Source of the DNA: Armatimonadota bacterium
GTDB taxonomy: Bacteria > Cloacimonadota > Cloacimonadia > Cloacimonadales > TCS61
Direction: 5' to 3'
Assembly (NCBI GenBank): GCA_030612605.1
Contig: JAUWNO010000067.1
Coordinates: 1-8,910 of the forward strand
DNA length: 8,910 bases
The notes under the pieces: generated by a model
Seen by the model: only the letters and a program-made list of their open reading frames with translations
Databases searched by the model: none
What the model was told of the DNA's origin: nothing
In this document: piece after piece, positions 5,753 through 8,910 of the stretch
Layout of the letters: every line of letters begins with the position of its first letter
Position numbering within the stretch: the first letter of the stretch is position 1
Program-made: the position numbers and the translations under genes

Positions 5753-6062
5753 GCTCAGCTCACAAGTTCGTTCCGCAAGCAGCGAAACGAAAATTTATGA
5801 ATGGACATTGCGAGTTTTTACACCAGAACATCAAATTATCGTAATGATTGAGGAAATGGCGGAATTAACAAAAGAACTGGTGAAAACTTTAAGGGATAAA
5901 AAGAATATATCACATTTGCTTGAGGAAATGGCGGATGTCGAAATTGTGCTTGAGCAAATGAAATTGGTTTTTGGTCCAATTGATTATTTCTATGCAAAAA
6001 AGAAGAAATTGGAAAGATTGGAGAAGAGATTGGAAAATGGAGATATAGAAGCATTAAAATGA
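5733..6062 (+). CDS. MazG-like NTP pyrophosphohydrolase
   Basis: 109 aa. The core has the family's two metal-binding motifs: E40-E41-x2-E44 (IEEMAELTKEL) and E64-E65-x2-D68 (LEEMADVEIVL), followed by the basic helix KKKKLERLEKRL. Such proteins hydrolyse dNTPs or NTPs to monophosphates and pyrophosphate; phage versions adjust nucleotide pools or remove unwanted nucleotides. AAAAGGAGGG (5717-5726) gives a strong start at 5733. Residues 6-20, before the catalytic core, are encoded by two adjacent hairpins (5749-5791) and look like an added linker rich in Ser and Glu. It directly precedes the U32 gene with a 4-nt overlap. Confidence 0.85.
   Translation: MEEKNGELSSQVRSASSETKIYEWTLRVFTPEHQIIVMIEEMAELTKELVKTLRDKKNISHLLEEMADVEIVLEQMKLVFGPIDYFYAKKKKLERLEKRLENGDIEALK
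5749..5791 (+). repeat. Pair of hairpins inside the MazG-like reading frame
   Basis: Hairpin 1: GTGAGC (5749-5754) and GCTCAC (5758-5763), loop TCA. Hairpin 2: 5767-5776 pairs with 5782-5791 over ten positions with one C-A mismatch, loop AAGCA. The linker is only 3 nt. The pair lies in the non-conserved N-terminal extension, close behind the ribosome site, so it could also slow translation or affect coupling from the upstream gene. Confidence 0.55.
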
Positions 6063-7042
6063 AACTATGGGCACCGTTTAACGGAGATATAAATTTGGTA
6101 AAAGAATATAAAGGAACAGACATTGTAGGATGGTTCGGTTCGTGTCCGGAAATATCACCATCAGCAAGAGAAACAGAGGTATTGAAGACAAAACGACGGC
6201 AAGACTTTTTTGAGGCAGTTCATGAGATACACCGTGCGGGAATGAAATTTGCTTATACATATAATAGTATTGTGGACAACGATACAACCGAAACGATGGC
6301 CATTTTGGAAGACATTTCTGCTCTTCGACCAGACCGAATTATATTTGCTTCACCATTTCCACTTATTCTTGCTCGTGATATGAAGCCAAAACCGGTATTT
6401 GAAATTTCGACTATTGCTGAAATTATAAATCCCCAGCAATGTGTGGAGTGGAAAAAATTAGGTGCAACAAAGTTTACGTTAAGTACTCGTTTATCTCGAT
6501 TCCCTGAGATGATTAAGCAGGGCTTCAAGGAGCATGACGTGAAGGTGATGCTAAATGAAGTGTGCAATTTGAATTGTATTTTCAGAAAAACACATTATAT
6601 TTTGCAATCGATGAATGTGGTTTTTGATAAATATCCACGTAATTATTGCCAGAAACTGACGATGCAAAATTGGCCTGAGCAAATTCTTAAAAACAATTGG
6701 GTATTACCGAGCCAATTAAAATTGTATTCGTCTAATGTGGAATTTAAAGTGGTCGGAAGAACGCAACCCTCATGGCGTATTAAGCAATGGTTAAATTACT
6801 ATTTAACAGAGAAAGATCCAGTTGATATAATGGATATATTACCATGGGGCAAGGGTGTGGCAGATACTTCACCTGATGCAGGTTTTGCTCCTATCGAAGG
6901 GAGTCAACCGAAATTACTAAAATCAAAGATTGATCCTCGCTTTTTCGAATTTTTCAAAACCCAAGACGTTCCTTGTTATGCAAAAAATTGCGAAGAATGT
7001 GGTTTTTGTAAAAAAATTGCTAAGGAGTACAATAAGGGATGA
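6059..7042 (+). CDS. U32-family (peptidase U32-like) iron-sulfur protein
   Basis: 327 aa, in the range of UbiU/UbiV and single-domain U32 proteins. An alternating strand/helix N-terminal region fits the family's TIM-barrel-like fold. The signature N166-E-V-C169-N-L-N-C173-x5-H179 corresponds to the conserved U32 Cys/His block. C197 and a C-terminal C306-x4-C311-x2-C314-x2-C317 cluster provide further ligands, so a [4Fe-4S] cluster is expected. Although named peptidases, characterised members are hydroxylases: TrhP makes 5-hydroxyuridine in tRNA, RlhA modifies 23S rRNA C2501, UbiU/UbiV act on ubiquinone. A pyrimidine-base or nucleic-acid substrate fits the neighbours here (methyltransferase, MazG, Nmad1, glycosylase, polymerase) better than ubiquinone. 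It overlaps genes on both sides by 4 nt. Family call is firm; substrate is inference. Confidence 0.85.
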   Translation: MKLWAPFNGDINLVKEYKGTDIVGWFGSCPEISPSARETEVLKTKRRQDFFEAVHEIHRAGMKFAYTYNSIVDNDTTETMAILEDISALRPDRIIFASPFPLILARDMKPKPVFEISTIAEIINPQQCVEWKKLGATKFTLSTRLSRFPEMIKQGFKEHDVKVMLNEVCNLNCIFRKTHYILQSMNVVFDKYPRNYCQKLTMQNWPEQILKNNWVLPSQLKLYSSNVEFKVVGRTQPSWRIKQWLNYYLTEKDPVDIMDILPWGKGVADTSPDAGFAPIEGSQPKLLKSKIDPRFFEFFKTQDVPCYAKNCEECGFCKKIAKEYNKG

Positions 7043-7269
7043 AACAAAGTTGTAAAGTTGTAACGGAAAAAGGTTTGGTTTTAGTATCTTTTGCGCCGTC
7101 GTTTGAGTATTTATTTGAGATAATTTCTCGAATCTGTGTAGCCGAGGATATAAAGTATCCGCCTGAAAAAGGTTTTAAAGGGCGGAAAATGGTGAAAGAG
7201 ATTTTAGTGGACATGTGTGATGAATGCTTTAGTTGGGCTGATTTGAAGAGGAAGTATCAGATTCGGTAA
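7039..7269 (+). CDS. Hypothetical protein (76 aa), last gene of the operon
   Basis: It overlaps the U32 gene by 4 nt, with AAGGAG at 7022-7027 upstream. The N-terminal half is a hydrophobic mixed segment (LVLVSFAPSFEYLFEIISRICV) that may pack as a small alpha/beta unit rather than a membrane span. The C-terminus has C-D-E-C-F-S-W (59-65) and a basic end (KRKYQIR). Four Cys (C5, C33, C59, C62) could bind metal with a partner, but no standard motif is complete. No family recognised. Tight coupling to the U32 gene makes a partner or accessory subunit plausible. Confidence 0.75.
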   Translation: MKQSCKVVTEKGLVLVSFAPSFEYLFEIISRICVAEDIKYPPEKGFKGRKMVKEILVDMCDECFSWADLKRKYQIR

Positions 7270-7273
7270 GGCA

Positions 7274-7361
7274 CTCAGTTCTTGCGTTTGAAGAACTGAG
7301 CGTATTGAGTTCCACCAAGTGATGAAACTCAAGCATCCGGTTTTTGTTCTCAAAAAACCGG
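7274..7361 (+). ncRNA. Structured intergenic region: three consecutive hairpins (H1-H3)
   Basis: H1: CTCAGTTCTT (7274-7283) and AAGAACTGAG (7291-7300), loop GCGTTTG. H2: TTGAGTT (7305-7311) and AACTCAA (7326-7332), with an inner CAC/GTG. H3: CCGGTTTTT (7337-7345) and AAAAACCGG (7353-7361), 7-nt loop GTTCTCA. Linkers are 4 nt (CGTA, GCAT), then ACGCA before H4. TGCGT at the H1 loop (7283-7287) is complementary to the ACGCA linker (7362-7366), so a long-range contact is possible. There is no gene here. It could be a small RNA, a 3' stabiliser of the operon mRNA, or a DNA-level signal such as an origin. Confidence 0.6.
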
Positions 7362-7366
7362 ACGCA

Positions 7367-7407
7367 TTCAAGACCATCAGAAGATGGTCTTGAAGTTTCC
7401 ATTTTTG
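7367..7407 (+). terminator. Terminator-like hairpin (H4) after the replication/modification operon
   Basis: A perfect 12-bp stem (7367-7378 with 7383-7394) with loop AGAA is followed by GTTTCCATTTTTG. The T run is interrupted, so termination may be partial. It is the fourth hairpin of the array that starts at 7274 and lies between the last operon gene and the next group of tiny genes. Confidence 0.6.
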
Positions 7408-7428
7408 CAAGTAAGATGAAGGGAAGAA

Positions 7429-7536
7429 ATGAGAAATAACAGAATAGATCCATTTACAGGTTGTGAAATTAATGGTAAGGAAGAAGAGGAAGAAAAGGAC
7501 AATAGGAACGTATTAATTAAATTATTGTTTAGGTGA
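7429..7536 (+). CDS. Tiny hypothetical peptide (35 aa)
   Basis: ATG at 7429 follows AAGGGAAG (7419-7426), a fair ribosome site at short spacing. The peptide has a neutral N-terminus (MRNNRIDPFTGCEING), a run of Glu, and a hydrophobic basic end (VLIKLLFR). The N-terminal D-P-F-T-G-C-E phrase looks ordered but I do not recognise a family. It lies 22 nt before the strong start of the next gene. The short length makes expression uncertain. Confidence 0.45.
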   Translation: MRNNRIDPFTGCEINGKEEEEEKDNRNVLIKLLFR

Positions 7537-7558
7537 AGTCTGGAGGTGGAAAAAGAAA

Positions 7559-7729
7559 ATGCCAACAGAGGATGAAGATGGAGGAATCGATGACGAGGAA
7601 GTAGACAGCTTAGCAGAGCAAGATGCCGTAATGGTTGCAGTTGTGCGTTATAGAATAGCAACTGAAAGAGGCGCAAGATTTGATTATGTTAGCCCGTCAT
7701 ATTACGGTGAAGGCATAAGGTTGTTGTGA
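7559..7729 (+). CDS. Small acidic hypothetical protein (56 aa)
   Basis: GGAGGTGG at 7542-7549 is a strong ribosome site for the ATG at 7559. Residues 2-22 are strongly acidic (many Asp and Glu). Residues 23-43 form a hydrophobic and basic helix (VMVAVVRYRIATERGARF), and the end contains PSYYGEG. No family recognised. Its last codons overlap TTGTTGTGAA, which also occurs at 37-44 in front of leader copy A. Confidence 0.65.
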   Translation: MPTEDEDGGIDDEEVDSLAEQDAVMVAVVRYRIATERGARFDYVSPSYYGEGIRLL

Positions 7730-7730
7730 A

Positions 7731-7779
7731 CGAGGGATGCACCTCGGAGAGAGCGTTTGGAAGTAGTGCGTATAACTTC
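7731..7779 (+). promoter_or_regulatory. Conserved leader element, copy B
   Basis: A short hairpin (CGAGG 7731-7735 with CCTCG 7742-7746) precedes GAGCGTTTG and GAAGTAGTGCGTATAACTTC (7751-7779). The GAAGT/ACTTC arms form a 5-bp stem with the loop AGTGCGTATA. Sequence from GAGCG to TATA matches copy A at 71-94 except one base, and the following GGAGGTATAAAATG is also shared. The first G is 45 nt from the ATG at 7796. It presumably controls translation or transcription of the following tiny genes. Confidence 0.6.
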
Positions 7780-7795
7780 ATAATGGAGGTATAAA

Positions 7796-7912
7796 ATGGA
7801 AAATAAAAAAAGAGCAGACTTTGACTTAGAGCTTTTCAAAAAAGCTCGAAAATTAGATGTTAATGTAATAGGAGGTCTTATAGTGGGTAATTTATCTCCT
7901 GCAGATTCGTAA
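7796..7912 (+). CDS. Tiny hypothetical protein (38 aa)
   Basis: A strong site GGAGGT (7785-7790) and the conserved leader copy B support the start at 7796. Residues 1-21 are a charged amphipathic helix (RADFDLELFKKARKL). The C-terminal half is a glycine/valine-rich stretch (VNVIGGLIVGN) that ends LSPADS. The ending resembles LSPANS of the 73-aa protein behind leader copy A. It could be a small membrane-active or signalling peptide, but there is no proof. Confidence 0.65.
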   Translation: MENKKRADFDLELFKKARKLDVNVIGGLIVGNLSPADS

Positions 7913-7925
7913 TAGGGTGGAAAAA

Positions 7926-8036
7926 ATGAGAGGAAAAATAGGAGAAATTAGGCAAAAAACTGTTGTCTTAAACTATTTAAAAAGACGCGGTTTTAGAGAG
8001 GAGAAAGAAAGAAAGAGAGGTGAAAAAATCAGGTAA
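7926..8036 (+). CDS. Tiny, very basic peptide (36 aa)
   Basis: GGGTGG (7915-7920) precedes the ATG at 7926. More than a third of the residues are Lys or Arg (for example LKRRGFREEKERKRGEKIR). The N-terminal half has a possible helix (IRQKTVVLNYLKRRGF). It could bind nucleic acid. No family is recognised; purine-rich sequence can generate such frames by chance, so confidence is moderate. Confidence 0.5.
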   Translation: MRGKIGEIRQKTVVLNYLKRRGFREEKERKRGEKIR

Positions 8037-8037
8037 C

Positions 8038-8166
8038 ATGAGTAGAACAAAAGCGCATGTGAATGGAAAACATGGGACTCATCACAAAGTATTTTCAATA
8101 GTTGGTGGTCGCGTGATTAAGGAAAGAAATACGGATTTATATCTGAAATTCGGATGGAAGGAGTAG
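8038..8166 (+). CDS. Tiny hypothetical protein (42 aa)
   Basis: It starts 1 nt after the previous stop codon; the purine-rich AGAGAGGTG lies rather far upstream (8014-8022), so coupling is likely. The N-terminus is rich in His, Lys and Gly (MSRTKAHVNGKHGTHHK) and the rest could form a beta hairpin (VFSIVGGRVIKE). The His-rich head might bind metal or nucleic acid. No family recognised. It is the last gene before the non-coding stretch 8167-8457. Confidence 0.5.
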   Translation: MSRTKAHVNGKHGTHHKVFSIVGGRVIKERNTDLYLKFGWKE

Positions 8167-8177
8167 ATTTTATATTA

Positions 8178-8219
8178 CCCTGAAACTGGTTGATGTTGGT
8201 TCGAATCCAACGCAGGGCT
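8178..8219 (+). other. tRNA-like fragment: T-arm plus acceptor 3' strand
   Basis: GTTGG (8195-8199), loop TTCGAAT (8200-8206) and CCAAC (8207-8211) form a canonical tRNA T-arm with all invariant T-loop bases. GCAGGGC (8212-8218) takes the place of the acceptor 3' strand and T8219 the discriminator base; CCA is not encoded. The matching 5' acceptor strand and D-arm are absent. Instead CCCTG (8178-8182) can pair with CAGGG (8213-8217), closing a tRNA-like minihelix with a 12-nt link. It may be an attachment site derived from a host tRNA 3' end, a decayed tRNA, or a tRNA mimic. No integrase is visible in the window. Confidence 0.5.
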
Positions 8220-8237
8220 TCGGATTTTTTGTTTTTT
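8195..8237 (+). terminator. Possible terminator: stem followed by long T runs
   Basis: The T-arm hairpin is followed after 13 nt by two T runs separated by one G (8225-8236). The spacing is too long for a textbook intrinsic terminator, but T runs after a tRNA end are common, and in archaea T runs alone can terminate. A larger stem, TTCGGA (8219-8224) with TCCGAA (8257-8262), encloses the T runs. It would end the tiny-gene operon at 8166. Confidence 0.35.
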
Positions 8238-8292
8238 ACCATTTAACATGTTTTTCTCCGAACCAAAAGAAAAACTAAAATAAATGCTCATT

Positions 8293-8370
8293 GGTCCTAC
8301 GGGATGCGTGAAAAGTCCTACGTGACTTAAAAAAGTCCGACGAGACTCAAAAAAGAGCTTATCCGGTTTA
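8293..8370 (+). repeat. Degenerate tandem repeats of about 20 bp
   Basis: Units beginning AAAAGTCCTACG (8311) and AAAAGTCCGACG (8331) are spaced exactly 20 bp. A looser copy precedes them (GTCCTACG at 8294) and one follows in phase (AAAAGAGCTTAT at 8351). Each clear unit contains a small AGTC/GACT stem. Iteron-like protein-binding sites or an origin are possible uses. The rest of 8167-8457, apart from the tRNA-like piece and T runs, shows no gene that I can support. Confidence 0.5.
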
Positions 8371-8457
8371 CAGGAATATACTGAGGAGCTATAAAAACCA
8401 AAAAGGAATCCCTGTTGAAAAAATGATAGTGTTTCTTGACGCCATAAAAGGAGTATG

Positions 8458-8553
8458 ATGGACGAGCTATCATCATTTAAGCACACTGAACAGGTTAACG
8501 GTGCAACTCCGTTGCAGTGTTTCGTTCAAACGAACGAAAAAACGGAAAAATGA
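8458..8553 (+). CDS. Tiny hypothetical peptide (31 aa), coupled to the next gene
   Basis: AAAAGGAG (8446-8453) lies 4 nt before the ATG at 8458; an in-frame ATG at 8455 is too close to that site. The stop overlaps the next start in an ATGA junction, which supports a real, translated frame. The peptide (MDELSSFKHTEQVNG at the N-terminus, Cys near residue 20, ending EKTEK) has no recognised family. Most of its length is encoded by the hairpin module at 8483-8539, so it may act mainly as a translated leader that controls the following gene. Confidence 0.55.
   Translation: MDELSSFKHTEQVNGATPLQCFVQTNEKTEK
8483..8539 (+). repeat. Pair of hairpins inside a tiny reading frame
   Basis: Outer stem ACACTG (8483-8488) with CAGTGT (8515-8520) encloses AACGG (8497-8501) with CCGTT (8509-8513), 7-nt loop TGCAACT. 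An alternative inner stem is GCAAC (8503-8507) with GTTGC (8511-8515). It is followed by TTTCGTTC (8520-8527) with GAACGAAA (8532-8539), loop AAAC. The second hairpin ends 10 nt before the ATG at 8550, so it can affect that start. Competing stems suggest a regulatory leader. Confidence 0.6.
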
Positions 8554-8696
8554 CATACGCAGAATTTAGTGCTCGGGCGATAGAAGCTCTGAGTGAAATG
8601 AGCCATCTGCCTACGGAGACTATTTTTTCTTCGGCGGGTGTAGTTGTAGCAGAGAGTATGAGTTATTTAGAAGTAACTCTTGCTCTGTTGTTGTAA
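8550..8696 (+). CDS. Small hypothetical protein (48 aa)
   Basis: The ATG at 8550 overlaps the previous stop codon (ATGA) and has only a weak ribosome site of its own (ACGGA), so translation probably depends on coupling. The protein has an N-terminal helix (AEFSARAIEALSEM) and a hydrophobic C-terminus (SYLEVTLALLL) that is too short for a confident membrane span. Acidic overall. No family recognised. The following gap 8697-8755 holds T-rich sequence with a small stem and the next ribosome site. Confidence 0.6.
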   Translation: MTYAEFSARAIEALSEMSHLPTETIFSSAGVVVAESMSYLEVTLALLL

Positions 8697-8755
8697 GGAG
8701 CCAATTGCTTCTTTTTTATTCTTTTTAAAAGAAATAGGAGGTGAAAAAACAAAAC

Positions 8756-8910
8756 ATGAAAGACTTTACGAAACTTTTAGTATTTTTGGGAGTTTTAGGA
8801 GCAACAGCAATGTTGTTAACCTCAGGAGTAGATGCTATGCCTTATTCAACGATGGGAGTGAGGGATTATTATACAATAGACTATCCTGAACGCATAACAG
8901 CACAGAGAGT
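8756..8910 (+). CDS. Secreted or membrane protein with signal peptide, partial
   Basis: AGGAGGTG (8737-8744) precedes the ATG at 8756, and the frame runs off the window end (51 codons seen). The N-terminus has two Lys, then a hydrophobic core from about residue 7 to 22 (LLVFLGVLGATAMLLT) and a possible signal peptidase site after GVDA (24-27). There is no Cys for a lipoprotein. The mature start is Tyr-rich (MGVRDYYTIDYPERI). It could be a virion, lysis or cell-surface protein; too little is visible to choose. It marks a change of function from the replication part. Confidence 0.7.
   Translation, partial: MKDFTKLLVFLGVLGATAMLLTSGVDAMPYSTMGVRDYYTIDYPERITAQR

Noticed and set aside
7158..7186. 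6-bp TCCGCC/GGCGGA stem in the 76-aa gene
   Set aside because: Short stem with a long loop; weaker than the other in-frame hairpins and not counted with them.
8112..8219. Complete tRNA gene ending at 8219
   Set aside because: No 5' acceptor strand, D-arm or properly paired anticodon arm is found upstream at tRNA distance.
8423..8458. 11-aa frame overlapping the next start (TGATG)
   Set aside because: No ribosome site at useful distance and too short to judge; kept only as a possible leader peptide.
8435..8460. Promoter from TTGACG and TATGAT
   Set aside because: The spacer is only 12 bp instead of about 17, so a sigma-70 promoter is not supported.
8175..8486. 103-aa open frame on the minus strand
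   Set aside because: It crosses the tRNA-like fragment, T runs and tandem repeats and has low-complexity Ser/Phe content; the start lacks a ribosome site. All other genes are on the + strand.
8680..8889. 69-aa open frame on the + strand
   Set aside because: Its sequence is the wrong frame of the signal-peptide gene at 8756, which has a strong ribosome site; no site fits the ATG at 8680.
1..8910. CRISPR array, insertion sequence or transposase
   Set aside because: No evenly spaced identical repeats with unique spacers and no transposase or recombinase motif in any frame.

Overview
The window reads as part of a small, AT-rich phage or phage-like linear element. All supported genes lie on the + strand, most are very short, and many are joined by ATGA overlaps. 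Strong AGGAGG-type ribosome sites and use of TGA as stop point to the standard bacterial/archaeal code. A low-GC Firmicute host is a reasonable guess, but an archaeal host cannot be excluded. The anchor gene is a 638-aa family B DNA polymerase of the protein-primed type. No capsid, packaging, integrase or tail gene is visible.

Layout: (1) 1-940 holds structured leaders and four small unknown genes, closed by a clear Rho-independent terminator at 905-940. (2) 955-7269 is one dense operon: a very basic 122-aa protein, a nucleoside 2-deoxyribosyltransferase-like protein, the polymerase, four small proteins (one a zinc ribbon), a family 4-like uracil-DNA glycosylase, a class I SAM methyltransferase, a Nmad1/DUF1599-like protein, a MazG-like NTP pyrophosphohydrolase, a U32-family iron-sulfur protein and a 76-aa unknown protein. 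(3) 7274-7407 is an array of four consecutive hairpins, the last terminator-like. (4) 7429-8166 carries five tiny genes. (5) 8167-8457 is non-coding, with a tRNA-like T-arm/acceptor fragment, long T runs and about 20-bp tandem repeats. (6) 8458-8910 holds two tiny coupled genes and the start of a secreted or membrane protein.

How the genes may work together (inference): the operon couples genome replication to enzymes of the nucleotide pool and of base chemistry. Characterised U32 proteins hydroxylate pyrimidine bases or ubiquinone, and U32 plus a methyltransferase is the known ho5U-to-mo5U tRNA pathway (TrhP with TrmR or the Cmo enzymes). Next to Nmad1, MazG, deoxyribosyltransferase-like and glycosylase genes, this suggests an undescribed nucleic-acid modification cassette, acting either on viral DNA precursors or on tRNA.

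Two RNA-level themes recur. A leader element beginning GAGCGTT occurs three times just upstream of small genes at nearly constant distance from the start codon. Strong hairpins, often in pairs with 7-nt loops, lie inside reading frames (1457-1505, 3930-3986, 5749-5791, 8483-8539) as well as between genes.
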